Assembly (NCBI GenBank): GCA_964408805.1
Contig: CAYPAV010000019.1
Span: forward strand, 26,130 to 90,129
DNA from: CAYPAV01 sp964408805
Lineage (GTDB): Bacteria; Pseudomonadota; Alphaproteobacteria; UBA8366
DNA: 64,000 nt
Direction of reading: 5' to 3'
A program made the translations under genes and the position numbers. Below, piece by piece: positions 1 through 8,834 of the stretch (its first letter is position 1; every line of letters begins with the position of its first letter). The notes under the pieces are model-generated. The model ran no database searches, was not told the origin of the DNA, and was given only the letters and a program-made list of their open reading frames with translations.

Positions 1-340
1 CGCCTCGAAGGGTCTAACGCTCGCCAAGATTTATGGCCGTTCGCGAATTAGATCCTTCCTATTGCGCTGTTTGTCGAAGATATATCCACGAAATCTCAGT
101 AAAAAACTGCCGAAAAGGATTGGTAAATTTCTTCTCAATCGGAGTCGGATACTTAGACGCGTACGAGAAAAATTAGAAAGATCGAGTTAGTGTATGGTTG
201 ATCTGGGGCGGCCCACGAAAACCGGCGTCGTTACGTCGTCTCGAATGCCGTTCACATACACAAAACTATCATTCAGTTCGGCATGTCGTTGAACTTGCGA
301 GAAAATCGACAACGATGTGCTTGAAGGGGAGTTCGAGTGC
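1..340. other. Leading region without a supported gene
   Basis: The first 340 bases hold no reading frame that I can support. The stretch is visibly more AT-rich than the genes that follow, which fits an intergenic or promoter region in front of the racemase-like gene. Short frames on both strands here have no recognisable protein character. I see no clear hairpin terminator, tRNA or repeat. Confidence 0.5.
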
Positions 341-1549
341 ATGAAGATCACGGCCATCGACACCATTCGGCTGGAGGAATTCGGCAACGTCCTGTGGCTT
401 CATATCCACACGGACGAGGGTATCACCGGTCTCGGCGAGACCTGGTTCGGGGCCAAGGCCATCGAAAGCTATATTCACGAGTCCGTGGCACCCGTTATTC
501 TGGGCCGCGATGCGCGCCAGATTGAACGCTTGGGCCGCGATCTCACCCCCTATGTGGGCTTCACGGGGACGGGTGTTGAAACGCGGGGCCGATCCGCCGT
601 TGATATCGCGCTTTGGGACATCCTTGGCAAGGCGACCGGGCAGCCGGTCTACCAACTGCTAGGTGGTCTTTGCCGCGACAAGGTGCGGACCTATAACACC
701 TGCGCCGGTTACAAATACGTCCGCAACAAGCCCGATTGGGGCACCGACGATTGGGGATTGGACAAGCAATCCGATGGGCCTTACGAGGATTTGGATGCTT
801 TCCTCAACGTCGCCGACGAGCTTGCGCTTTCCTTGCTGGAGCAAGGCATCACGGGAATGAAGATCTGGCCGCTCGACTTCGCCGCCCTGGAGAGCGACGG
901 GTTTTATGTTTCTTCCGCCGATCTCGATAAGGCCATCGAGCCCTTTGCCAAAATCCGCGGCGCTGTCGGCGACAAGATGGACGTCATGGTGGAATGCCAT
1001 TCGCTTTGGCGCTTCCCCGCGATTTTGAAAGTAGCCGCCGCCCTGGAGCAATTCGACCCCTTCTGGATCGAAGACCCCATCCGCAATGACAGCCTGGAAG
1101 CCTATTCCGACTTCGCCGCCGCCACCACGATTCCGATTTGCGCCAGTGAAACCCTGGGCGGCAAGTGGGCCTTCCGCGATATGCTGGACACGGGTGCTGC
1201 CGCCATCATCATGCCCGACCTTGCCTGGTGTGGCGGCATCACGGAAACGCGGAAGATCGCCGCCATCGCCGACAGCTATCACCGACCCGTGGCGCCGCAC
1301 GATTGCCAGGGACCGGTGGTCTTGCAGGCGTCGGTGCACATGTCTCTGGCGATACCCAACGCGTTGATCCAGGAATCGGTCCGCGCCTTCTACGCCGGTT
1401 GGTACGGCGAATTGGTCGATCGCGTGCCGCATCCTGTTGACGGCTATTTCCTGCCGCCCGAGGGTCCGGGCCTCGGCATCGAACTTCTGCCGGAGATCCC
1501 TAATCGCAAGGACGCCACGGTCGTGACCAGCAAGCTCGATCAGGTGTGA
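341..1549 (+). CDS. Mandelate racemase/muconate lactonizing enzyme family protein (enolase superfamily)
   Basis: This 402-residue protein belongs to the enolase superfamily, whose members abstract a proton alpha to a carboxylate using Mg2+. The N-terminal capping domain is followed by a TIM barrel. It shows the barrel lysine region (GMKIWP), a metal-ligand run (VECHSL, then WIEDP, then ASETLGG) and a late histidine in PVAPHDCQGP that fits the catalytic His. The start is taken at MKITAIDTI, because the upstream in-frame ATG at 317 adds eight residues with no family likeness. It is convergent with the corrinoid methyltransferase gene. The substrate is probably a sugar acid or small hydroxy acid but cannot be read from sequence. 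Confidence 0.85.
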   Translation: MKITAIDTIRLEEFGNVLWLHIHTDEGITGLGETWFGAKAIESYIHESVAPVILGRDARQIERLGRDLTPYVGFTGTGVETRGRSAVDIALWDILGKATGQPVYQLLGGLCRDKVRTYNTCAGYKYVRNKPDWGTDDWGLDKQSDGPYEDLDAFLNVADELALSLLEQGITGMKIWPLDFAALESDGFYVSSADLDKAIEPFAKIRGAVGDKMDVMVECHSLWRFPAILKVAAALEQFDPFWIEDPIRNDSLEAYSDFAAATTIPICASETLGGKWAFRDMLDTGAAAIIMPDLAWCGGITETRKIAAIADSYHRPVAPHDCQGPVVLQASVHMSLAIPNALIQESVRAFYAGWYGELVDRVPHPVDGYFLPPEGPGLGIELLPEIPNRKDATVVTSKLDQV

Positions 1550-1618
1550 TACCAAAGGTCCTTGAGAATTGACCCGTCATCGTGATTTTTCCGCCATTTC
1601 TGCGTCGGCGGGTTTGGC

Positions 1619-2485
1619 TTATGCCGACTGTGCCTCCTTGGCCAGGCGGCGGCAGCGTTTCATCCAGCGTTTACAGCGATCGTCGATGCCGGCCAGTACT
1701 TCCGCCCCGGTAATGGAGGTCATAATTTCCGGATGCAGCGGATTGACGATGGCCGATGTGAGGCCGGCGCCGATTAGCATCGCCATGAAGGCGCTGTTGA
1801 GTTCAACTCGGCTGGGCAGGCCGAAACTGACGTTCGATGCGCCGCATGTGGTGTTGAGTTTCAATTCCTCCCGAAAGCGCCGGATCAGGGACATGGCCGC
1901 CCGGCCCGAATCGCCCACGGCGCCCACCGGCATAACCAGCGGATCGACGACCACATCCTCGCGCGGGATGCCGTGGTCGACGGCGCGTTGGAGAATTTTC
2001 CTGGCCACGGCGAAACGTTTATCGGTGTCTTCCGAGATGCCTTCCTCGTCGTTACAGATGGCGACTACCGCCGCGCCGTGCTTCTTGACCAGTGGCAGGA
2101 CGGCTTCGAGGCTCTCCTCCTCGCCGGTAACCGAGTTCACTAGAGTCTTGCCACTGCACGCCGCCAATCCGGCTTCCAAAGCCGCCGGCATGGAAGAATC
2201 AAGGCACAACGGCGCGTCGGTCAGCGATTGTATCAGTTCCACCATGTCCTTCATTATCTTGGGCTCGTCCGCCATCGGCACGCCGGCATTGACGTCCAGC
2301 ACCTGAGCGCCGGCCTCGACCTGGGCCAAGGCGTCGGATTCGACAAGGCCGTAATCGCCCACGGCCATCCGCGCCGCCAATTTCTTGCGTCCCGTCGGAT
2401 TGATGCGTTCGCCGATGACGACGAACGGGCGTTCAAATCCGATGACGACTTCCTTGGTCGCCGAACTGAGTACCGTTTCGGTCAT
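1619..2485 (-). CDS. Methyltetrahydrofolate:corrinoid methyltransferase (pterin-binding, MtvA/AcsE/MtrH-like)
   Basis: This 288-residue pterin-binding TIM barrel moves a methyl group between a corrinoid protein and tetrahydrofolate in the cytoplasm. It has the dihydropteroate-synthase-like signature GERINPTGRKK near residue 26, DVNAGVP, a LCLDSS strand, and the NTTCGASNVSFGLPSR stretch typical of MeTr enzymes. The ATG overlaps the stop of a short upstream gene (ATGA), so translation is probably coupled. It is the last gene of the corrinoid cluster. In Mtv/Mto systems the equivalent protein (MtvA/MtoA) hands the methyl group to the folate pool, and that is the likely role here. It could also run in the reverse direction. 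Confidence 0.88.
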   Translation of the reverse strand: MTETVLSSATKEVVIGFERPFVVIGERINPTGRKKLAARMAVGDYGLVESDALAQVEAGAQVLDVNAGVPMADEPKIMKDMVELIQSLTDAPLCLDSSMPAALEAGLAACSGKTLVNSVTGEEESLEAVLPLVKKHGAAVVAICNDEEGISEDTDKRFAVARKILQRAVDHGIPREDVVVDPLVMPVGAVGDSGRAAMSLIRRFREELKLNTTCGASNVSFGLPSRVELNSAFMAMLIGAGLTSAIVNPLHPEIMTSITGAEVLAGIDDRCKRWMKRCRRLAKEAQSA

Positions 2486-2639
2486 GCCGGTAAGTCCTTT
2501 CTCTCCTGGCGATCCGACGCCTCGAAGTGCTGCGCCACCAGGTCGATGACACGCTTCTTCGGTACGCGGGAGTCCGAATTGATCTCGGTGACGAACTCTT
2601 TCCGCCCGCCTGAGGCGGCAAGGATTTCACTGGGGACAT
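2482..2639 (-). pseudogene. Small gene of about 52 aa, frameshifted by one base
   Basis: The minus strand between the DUF1638 gene and the methyltransferase contains a strongly coding-like frame. It has G/C-rich third positions, charged helical content (for example VPKKRVIDLVAQHFEA) and a TGA that overlaps the ATG of the next gene. The frame has no start codon of its own. However, an ATG at 2637-2639 with an AAGG-type ribosome site lies just upstream, one frame off. Adding one base to the four-base run at 2632-2635 joins the two and gives MSPSEILAASGG as the N-terminus and a 52-residue protein. I do not recognise the family. The break is more likely a sequence error than decay. Confidence 0.5.
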
Positions 2640-2642
2640 ACC

Positions 2643-3272
2643 TTAGGGCTGGCGCGTGGCGAGGAATGATTCGAAGCCGCCGACCCCGGTATAGCGCACC
2701 TCGAAATCCAGATCGACGCTTTCCGCCGCCCGTTCGGCAAAAGCAAGAATTTCGGCATTCTCGCTCTGCGCCAGGTAAACCATTTTTTTGTAATGGGCGA
2801 AGTAGGTGTCCCGCAGCCGGGGAAACCGATCCAAACCAAGGCCTTGGAATACGAGCTTCTCGAAATGGCGCGCGAGAAAGTCGGTTAGGAAGAAGCTGCC
2901 GGGCTCTTCATCGATGATGTTCCTGAAGTGCTCACGACCCGCGAAAACCTCATAGCAATGCGCCCCGCCGATACTATCGACGCCTTCCTCGGTCAGCATC
3001 TTTTCCATCAGACCGCCGGTGCCGCAGTCGCTGTAGAGCACGAGGATGTGATGGAAATTTTCGCGGCCGGCCTCGATCTTGGCCCGCACGCCTTCCGGCA
3101 GGGCTTCCGGCTCGTTGTGCAGTTTCGCGGGCAGACATTCAATCCGAATATGATTCCAACCGTTATCCTTCACGATGCCGACGATCTCACGCGCCACCGC
3201 CCCGCAGCAAATCACGAGCGTCGTCGGTCTTTCTGCCTTGGTTTCCAACCCCGTCACCTCATCCGAACACAT
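2643..3272 (-). CDS. DUF1638 family protein
   Basis: This 209-residue protein matches the DUF1638 family, which recurs beside corrinoid methyltransferases. Visible features are an N-terminal strand with a Cys pair (TTLVICCGAVAREI), a second Cys motif LYSDCGTGG, and GAHCYEVFAG. Several of these cysteines could bind metal or a redox centre. The gene lies 20 bases downstream of the first corrinoid-protein gene and in front of the short frameshifted gene and the methyltransferase, so it is part of the same transcript. No enzymatic role is established for the family. A part in corrinoid maturation or methyl transfer is inferred from context only. Confidence 0.8.
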   Translation of the reverse strand: MCSDEVTGLETKAERPTTLVICCGAVAREIVGIVKDNGWNHIRIECLPAKLHNEPEALPEGVRAKIEAGRENFHHILVLYSDCGTGGLMEKMLTEEGVDSIGGAHCYEVFAGREHFRNIIDEEPGSFFLTDFLARHFEKLVFQGLGLDRFPRLRDTYFAHYKKMVYLAQSENAEILAFAERAAESVDLDFEVRYTGVGGFESFLATRQP

Positions 3273-3288
3273 CGGCCATCATATAGAT

Positions 3289-4081
3289 CCCGCTACGGTG
3301 CGACGATCCCTCGGGCCTGCTCGACGGCGGCGGGCGCGTCCATGCCGTAGGCGTCGGCGCCGATTTTCATGGCGAAGTCGTGATGCACCGGCGGGCCGCC
3401 GACCATCACCTTGACGTTCAGGTTGCGGTTCCTGTTGGCATTCCGCACCGTCGTCACCGCTTTCTCCATTTCCGGCATCGACGTCGTCAACAAGCCCGAT
3501 AGCGCGATGATGTCGGCGTCGGTCTCGCGCGCCGCGGCGATGAACTGTTCCGCATCCACATCCGTCCCAAGGTCGACGACCCGGAACCCGGCGCCCTCGA
3601 GCAACAGGCCGACCAGGTTCTTGCCGATGTCGTGCAAATCACCCTTGACCGTGCCCAACACCACCGTTCCGATCGGCTTGACGCCCGTTTGCGTCAGCAA
3701 GGGCCGCAGAATATCCAGCCCCGCCTGCACCGCCTCCGCCGCCATCAGCATCTCCGGCACGAACAAGGTCCCGGCGCTGAACTTTTCCCCGATGACATCA
3801 AGCGCGCCGACCAAGCCGTCCTGGAGAATGGCTTGAACGTCAGTGCCGGCGTCGATCTCCGCCTGCACCAATTCGGCCACGTCTTCCTCTTCGTATTCCA
3901 AGACCGCATCGAAGATTTCGGCAACCGTCATCCTGACGCTCCTCTCATCGCCGTCGGTGACCCGCCTCTACGGTTTTTCCATCCGCCGGCGGCGTCATGC
4001 CCGGCCCGCAGTTTGGAGAACCCGAACCAGGCGGTCTTTGATCGAGATCATCTTCGGGAAAATTACGTATTTCCGGAATTC
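3289..4081. repeat. 793-bp exact direct repeat, copy 1 (corrinoid gene plus upstream flank)
   Basis: This segment is repeated without visible difference at 8008-8800, in the same orientation and 4,719 bases away. It covers the whole corrinoid gene, about 130 bases of intergenic DNA upstream of it, and the last 19 bases of the activase gene (4063-4081). Because those 19 bases belong to an intact gene only in this copy, this is the likely source copy. Confidence 0.95.
3293..3931 (-). CDS. Corrinoid (B12-binding) methyl-carrier protein, copy 1
   Basis: This 212-residue cobalamin-binding protein carries a methyl group on a corrinoid cofactor between two methyltransferases. The N-terminal third is the helical cap domain. 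The Rossmann-like B12 domain shows the His-on motif DLHDIGKNL (D-x-H-x-x-G) near residue 105, the ALSGLLTTS loop and the VMVGGPPV loop near the C-terminus. It is the MtvC/MtoC/MtaC type. The protein is identical to that of the gene at 8012-8650 because both lie in an exact 793-bp repeat. It sits between the activase gene and the DUF1638 gene. Confidence 0.93.
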   Translation of the reverse strand: MTVAEIFDAVLEYEEEDVAELVQAEIDAGTDVQAILQDGLVGALDVIGEKFSAGTLFVPEMLMAAEAVQAGLDILRPLLTQTGVKPIGTVVLGTVKGDLHDIGKNLVGLLLEGAGFRVVDLGTDVDAEQFIAAARETDADIIALSGLLTTSMPEMEKAVTTVRNANRNRNLNVKVMVGGPPVHHDFAMKIGADAYGMDAPAAVEQARGIVAP

Positions 4082-6021
4082 GCTGATTTCCTCGGCATTG
4101 GCATCCGGAGTATTCGCCGGAGGTTGGGATAGGCGTCCGTCGCATGCGGGATCGCCATGGCGTCGACGAAATAATTCTGAAACGACGGCGCCGCCGCCGT
4201 TTCGATTTTTTCCACCCGCTTCACGACGGTTTCGATTTCCGTTCTCGCCGCAGCGTTCAACAGGGCGATCCGGGCGCCGGTGCCGGCCGCGTTGCCGGCG
4301 GCGGAAACACGGTCGGGATCGCAATCCGGGATCATGCCGAGCGCCATGGCATAAACCGGGTCGATATGGCTACCGAAGGCACCTGCCAGGACGATGCGGT
4401 CAACACGATCGATGCCGAACAAGTCCATCAGAAGCTTGGCGCCGGCATGGAGCGCCCCCTTGGCTAATTGCACGGCGCGCACGTCGGCCTGGGTCACGGC
4501 AATTTCCGGCTCGCCGCCGTATAGGACAAAGCGCCGTCCGCCATCGCCGGGGAGGGCCCCTTCCGGCGTAATGATCCCGTTCAAGGCCATTTCGGCGACG
4601 GCCTCAATGATGCCCGATCCGCAGATGCCGGTAATGCCCGTGGCCGCTATAGACGTTTCGAAATCCGGTTCGTCCGACCAGAGGTCGCTGCCGATGGTTT
4701 TGAAACGGGGCACCAACGTCTCGGGATCGATGCGCACACGCTCGATGGCGCCGGGGGCGGCGCGCTGACCTGCCGAAATCTGCGCGCCTTCGAAGGCCGG
4801 TCCGGTCGGAGAGGAAGCCGCCAACAACCTCTCCCGGTTGCCCAAGACCAGTTCGGCGTTGGTGCCCACATCCACCAACAGCGACACCTCTTCCCGCTCG
4901 AACGGTGTCTCCGAGAGAATCATCGCGGCGGCGTCGGCGCCGACATGCCCGGCAATACACGGTAGGAGATAGGTCTCGGCACCCGCCGCCAATTCAAGAT
5001 TCAGGTCGCGCGCGGATGTGCGCACCGCGCCGTCGACGGCCAAGGCGAACGGCGCGGTGCCAAGAGGTTCCGGATTCAGCCCCAATACCAAGTGGTGCAT
5101 GATCGGATTACCAACGATCACGGCCTCGTAAATGTCGCCGCGCTCGACACCAGCCTCCGCCGCAGCCCGGCCCACGAGCTCATTGAGCGCCCCGCGCACC
5201 GCCGCCGTCATCTCGTCGGCGCCTCGGTCCTGGTCCATGGCGTAGGAAACGCGGCTCATGAGGTCTTCGCCAAAACGAATTTGCGGATTCATGGCCGACG
5301 CCGTTGCCGGTGTGCCGCCGTCCGCCAGATTGACCAAATGCACCGCCAGGGTGGTCGAGCCGACATCTATCGCCAGTCCGAACGCACGATCCGTGAAACC
5401 GGGACGGACGCCGACGATCCGGGACCCGTTCCGGACCGCCGCAGTTACCGTCCAACGGCCCGAACGCAAGGCCGATGAACATTCCGCCAGGACGGCGGGA
5501 TCGACCGTCAACTCGTCCAAATTCCAGCTGTCGGCGAGAGCCGCGGTCAATCTTTCCGCGTCGCCGCTCGGGACCGCTAAATCCGGTTCGGCGACATCCA
5601 CGACATGCAGATGAAGCACCGGGTCCAGTTCGATGGCACGGGACTCGGCCCGCTTGCGCACGACCTGACGATGAACCTGACTTTCGGGCGGCACGTCGAT
5701 GACCAGATCGCCCAATATCCGGGCGTGACAGGCGAGTCGGCGTCCCGGCTTCAACCCCTTCCGCTCGGCGTATACGGCTTCGGCGGCGTTTCCCGGCGTC
5801 ATATGATCGGTGCCGGAGCGAATGCCGTGCTTGGCGAAGTCGCCCTCGCCGATTTCGACCTGGCAGCGTCCGCAAAGACCGCGCCCGCCACACACCGAAT
5901 CGAGATCGACGCCCAGCATGCGGGCCGCATCCAGCACTGAAACGTTCAGCGCGACCCTGCCCTGATGTCCGGACGGCGAAAAGACGACAAGCGCGTCGGC
6001 GGCGGATCGCTTATCAGACAC
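4063..6021 (-). CDS. RACo-type corrinoid activation protein (2Fe-2S ferredoxin domain plus ASKHA/DUF4445 ATPase)
   Basis: This 652-residue protein belongs to the reductive activators of corrinoid enzymes (RACo, MtvD/MtoD-like). The activators use ATP to return accidentally oxidised Co(II) corrinoid to Co(I). The N-terminal ferredoxin-type domain has the 2Fe-2S cysteine pattern CGGRGLCGRC near residue 40. A middle linker region follows, then a large C-terminal ASKHA fold with phosphate-loop motifs GLAIDVGSTTLAVHL and SLLVDVGTNAELVL, and VLAGAFGSH late. It lies 15 bases after the Fe-S protein gene and upstream of a corrinoid-protein gene, as expected for a dedicated activase. Confidence 0.9.
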   Translation of the reverse strand: MSDKRSAADALVVFSPSGHQGRVALNVSVLDAARMLGVDLDSVCGGRGLCGRCQVEIGEGDFAKHGIRSGTDHMTPGNAAEAVYAERKGLKPGRRLACHARILGDLVIDVPPESQVHRQVVRKRAESRAIELDPVLHLHVVDVAEPDLAVPSGDAERLTAALADSWNLDELTVDPAVLAECSSALRSGRWTVTAAVRNGSRIVGVRPGFTDRAFGLAIDVGSTTLAVHLVNLADGGTPATASAMNPQIRFGEDLMSRVSYAMDQDRGADEMTAAVRGALNELVGRAAAEAGVERGDIYEAVIVGNPIMHHLVLGLNPEPLGTAPFALAVDGAVRTSARDLNLELAAGAETYLLPCIAGHVGADAAAMILSETPFEREEVSLLVDVGTNAELVLGNRERLLAASSPTGPAFEGAQISAGQRAAPGAIERVRIDPETLVPRFKTIGSDLWSDEPDFETSIAATGITGICGSGIIEAVAEMALNGIITPEGALPGDGGRRFVLYGGEPEIAVTQADVRAVQLAKGALHAGAKLLMDLFGIDRVDRIVLAGAFGSHIDPVYAMALGMIPDCDPDRVSAAGNAAGTGARIALLNAAARTEIETVVKRVEKIETAAAPSFQNYFVDAMAIPHATDAYPNLRRILRMPMPRKSANSGNT

Positions 6022-6036
6022 CGGCTCTCACCCGAC

Positions 6037-6780
6037 TTAGATGTCCGCTTCGACAGACAGCGCGGTGCTGACCGTTTTCGGCAACTCGACGACAAACCGA
6101 TTTACCGCGTTTGCCAAAAATTTCGACATATGAAATTCGGCGTGTGCCGGTTCATAAACCATCTTCCCGCCGACAGGACAGGCGCGCCGAGCGAGGCAAT
6201 GCAGGTCGATGCAGCTTTTCCCCTTCGGCGAGGCGATATGGCCAACGCAGGCCGGGACGTCGTATCGGCCAACCTCATAGGCGCCGACGGGACAGGCATT
6301 CAGGCACTTCCGGTCGGGACAGATTTCGCATGGATTTTGGGCGCTTGGGCGCGGCGGAACGGCGAATCCCGGCTCGAATACCAACGCCGCCCGATAGGCG
6401 TGCCACAAGCCATATCGTGGATGGATCAGCGGCCCCAGCGGCGATTGCCAAACACTGTCTGCCTTCATGGCCCAGCGCTGAAACGGGTGATAAGGCCGGT
6501 CGAACGGGAAATGCACACGGGCGCCCAATTTGTCCGCGATCGGCCGCATCACTTCGGCCGTCCAATCGTTCAACGGATTTTTCTCGTCTTGACGCCGTGC
6601 AGCCCCTTTTGCCGCATCGAAATGCGGCCATATTTCCGAGCCGGCATTGCCAACGACGACGACGACGGCGTCGGTTCCGCCCGTCACCTCGGGCACCGCG
6701 TCATCCGAGCCCGGCTTGAAGCCGCCGCGGCAAATCAAACCGGTGCCGACCAGGGCGGCCGCCACATCCTCATAGCGCAT
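6037..6780 (-). CDS. 4Fe-4S protein related to the QueG/reductive dehalogenase ferredoxin domain
   Basis: This protein is about 247 residues, with the start at MRYEDVAAAL because the upstream ATG adds eight atypical residues. The C-terminal half holds a ferredoxin-like cysteine cluster, CEICPDRKCLNACPVGAY, then more cysteines in ACVGH, SCIDLHC and RRACPVGG. This arrangement suits one or two 4Fe-4S clusters. The N-terminal half resembles the front part of QueG-like proteins, but I see no obvious corrinoid-binding motif. It lies directly upstream of the activase gene in the corrinoid cluster. Supplying electrons for corrinoid reduction is a reasonable inference, not a demonstrated role. Confidence 0.7.
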   Translation of the reverse strand: MRYEDVAAALVGTGLICRGGFKPGSDDAVPEVTGGTDAVVVVVGNAGSEIWPHFDAAKGAARRQDEKNPLNDWTAEVMRPIADKLGARVHFPFDRPYHPFQRWAMKADSVWQSPLGPLIHPRYGLWHAYRAALVFEPGFAVPPRPSAQNPCEICPDRKCLNACPVGAYEVGRYDVPACVGHIASPKGKSCIDLHCLARRACPVGGKMVYEPAHAEFHMSKFLANAVNRFVVELPKTVSTALSVEADI

Positions 6781-6826
6781 GTACGATGCTCCACCTTTCT
6801 CCATATCGCGCGGCGGCCTCGGCCGA

Positions 6827-7969
6827 TCAGTAGCGGTGGTTCAAGCCGGTCTCGTACATCGCGACGATGTTTTCCGGCGGCACCTCGAACTGAATATTAT
6901 GCACCGCGTTGAGAATATAGCCGCCCTGCTTGCCGAATATCCCAATGCAGCGTTCCGTCTCCGCCTTGACGGCGTCGGGGGACTGGAAGGGCAAGATATC
7001 CTGCGTATTGATGCCGCCCCAAAACGAAATCCGGTCGCCGAACTCCTCTTTCAACCGTTCCGGCTCCATGTTCTTGGCAGTAACCTGAACCGGATTGAGC
7101 ACATCGACGCCGATATCGATCAAATGAGGAATGAAATCGTAGGCCGAGCCGCAGCAATGAAACAGTGACTTGCCGCCGGTCTGGGATTTCAGGGTTTGAA
7201 TGACCCGTTCATGACGCGGCTTGATGAGGCGACCATAGGTATTGTCCGGATCGAACATGCAGCCGTCCTGGGTGCCCAGATCCTCGCCGAAGTAAATGAT
7301 ATCGATATTTTCGGCGCCGGCTTCGCGGATCATGTTTTCCGACGCTTGGATATTATAATCGGCAAGTCTGTCCATCAAATAACCGGCCGCTTCGGGGGCG
7401 CGATAGAGATCCTTGAGGAAATCGACCATGCCTCGCACGGCGTAGGCCCGGTGGAGGACCTGATCCGGCACGTTCAGGACCAAGCAATAATCACCCTCCG
7501 CCTTGAAACGCGCCACATCTTCCTTCACGCCCTTCACGATGCCGGGATTGTCGGGATCCGGCCATTCCATCTCATCGATACGGTCGATGGTGAGCTTGCC
7601 GCCGCAAAGGGGGCCGTCCTTGTACAGGAAATGCTTGTCGTCGGTACCTACGGTGGTCTTGTGCGTGACGCCGAAATGATCGATGAAGGTCAAGTCATCC
7701 ACCCATTCCCCCGCACCTTGGTAGCCGCCGCCGTTGATGCCGCGGGTATCCACGCCCAACCGATTCAACACCGATGAATCCGGATCGACCACGCGCTTGA
7801 TCCTCGAGCGGGACTTGGTTTCATGATCAAAGCCCAAATACGCCTTGAGCCGGTCATAGGCTTCTATGACGATGGAGGTGGCGGCGCCGCCGCCCAAATC
7901 GATTGGCACCCGGTCCGCTTCCTCGTGGGCGATGGCGGCGAGCACCCGCTCTCTCGGTGTCCAGGTCAT
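6827..7969 (-). CDS. UroD-family corrinoid methyltransferase, paralogue 1 (MtvB/MtoB/MtaA-like)
   Basis: This 380-residue uroporphyrinogen-decarboxylase-fold protein opens with the typical TPRERVLAAI helix. The probable Zn-binding HCCGSAYDF motif lies near residue 270, followed by DVLNPVQV and SFWGGINTQ, and the protein ends GGYILNAVHNIQ. True UroD proteins lack this H-x-C arrangement, and heme synthesis does not fit the context. In Mtv/Mto O-demethylases a UroD-type protein takes the methyl group from the methoxylated aromatic and gives it to the corrinoid protein, whose gene follows at once upstream (8012-8650). The substrate is not determined. Confidence 0.87.
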   Translation of the reverse strand: MTWTPRERVLAAIAHEEADRVPIDLGGGAATSIVIEAYDRLKAYLGFDHETKSRSRIKRVVDPDSSVLNRLGVDTRGINGGGYQGAGEWVDDLTFIDHFGVTHKTTVGTDDKHFLYKDGPLCGGKLTIDRIDEMEWPDPDNPGIVKGVKEDVARFKAEGDYCLVLNVPDQVLHRAYAVRGMVDFLKDLYRAPEAAGYLMDRLADYNIQASENMIREAGAENIDIIYFGEDLGTQDGCMFDPDNTYGRLIKPRHERVIQTLKSQTGGKSLFHCCGSAYDFIPHLIDIGVDVLNPVQVTAKNMEPERLKEEFGDRISFWGGINTQDILPFQSPDAVKAETERCIGIFGKQGGYILNAVHNIQFEVPPENIVAMYETGLNHRY

Positions 7970-8007
7970 TTACGGCTCCTTTCCGGTTCCGGATTTTTCA
8001 ATCGCCG

Positions 8008-8800
8008 CCCGCTACGGTGCGACGATCCCTCGGGCCTGCTCGACGGCGGCGGGCGCGTCCATGCCGTAGGCGTCGGCGCCGATTTTCATGGCGAAGTCGT
8101 GATGCACCGGCGGGCCGCCGACCATCACCTTGACGTTCAGGTTGCGGTTCCTGTTGGCATTCCGCACCGTCGTCACCGCTTTCTCCATTTCCGGCATCGA
8201 CGTCGTCAACAAGCCCGATAGCGCGATGATGTCGGCGTCGGTCTCGCGCGCCGCGGCGATGAACTGTTCCGCATCCACATCCGTCCCAAGGTCGACGACC
8301 CGGAACCCGGCGCCCTCGAGCAACAGGCCGACCAGGTTCTTGCCGATGTCGTGCAAATCACCCTTGACCGTGCCCAACACCACCGTTCCGATCGGCTTGA
8401 CGCCCGTTTGCGTCAGCAAGGGCCGCAGAATATCCAGCCCCGCCTGCACCGCCTCCGCCGCCATCAGCATCTCCGGCACGAACAAGGTCCCGGCGCTGAA
8501 CTTTTCCCCGATGACATCAAGCGCGCCGACCAAGCCGTCCTGGAGAATGGCTTGAACGTCAGTGCCGGCGTCGATCTCCGCCTGCACCAATTCGGCCACG
8601 TCTTCCTCTTCGTATTCCAAGACCGCATCGAAGATTTCGGCAACCGTCATCCTGACGCTCCTCTCATCGCCGTCGGTGACCCGCCTCTACGGTTTTTCCA
8701 TCCGCCGGCGGCGTCATGCCCGGCCCGCAGTTTGGAGAACCCGAACCAGGCGGTCTTTGATCGAGATCATCTTCGGGAAAATTACGTATTTCCGGAATTC
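8008..8800. repeat. 793-bp exact direct repeat, copy 2
   Basis: This is the second copy of the segment at 3289-4081, in the same orientation. Its right end keeps 19 bases that elsewhere are the 3' end of the activase gene, here orphaned in front of the phenylacetate-CoA ligase stop. That makes it the likely derived copy. No inverted repeat or transposase marks its edges. Confidence 0.95.
8012..8650 (-). CDS. Corrinoid (B12-binding) methyl-carrier protein, copy 2
   Basis: This encodes a 212-residue protein identical to the product of 3293-3931, with the same D-x-H-x-x-G cobalamin motif, cap domain and C-terminal GG loop. It lies between the phenylacetate-CoA ligase gene and UroD paralogue 1. 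The duplicated 130-base upstream flank is the same as in copy 1, so any promoter inside it would also be duplicated. The lack of silent differences means either a very recent duplication or ongoing gene conversion. A second dose next to the UroD gene may raise carrier supply. Confidence 0.93.
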   Translation of the reverse strand: MTVAEIFDAVLEYEEEDVAELVQAEIDAGTDVQAILQDGLVGALDVIGEKFSAGTLFVPEMLMAAEAVQAGLDILRPLLTQTGVKPIGTVVLGTVKGDLHDIGKNLVGLLLEGAGFRVVDLGTDVDAEQFIAAARETDADIIALSGLLTTSMPEMEKAVTTVRNANRNRNLNVKVMVGGPPVHHDFAMKIGADAYGMDAPAAVEQARGIVAP

Positions 8801-8834
8801 CGACCGGGACGCGGGAACCGGTTGGCGCGCAGTC

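Noticed and set aside
2433..2639. A 68-aa minus-strand frame starting MSPVKSLPPQ
   Set aside because: It is Arg/Ser-rich shadow sequence after the first codons. The neighbouring frame has much better coding character, so the ATG is used but the frame is probably shifted.
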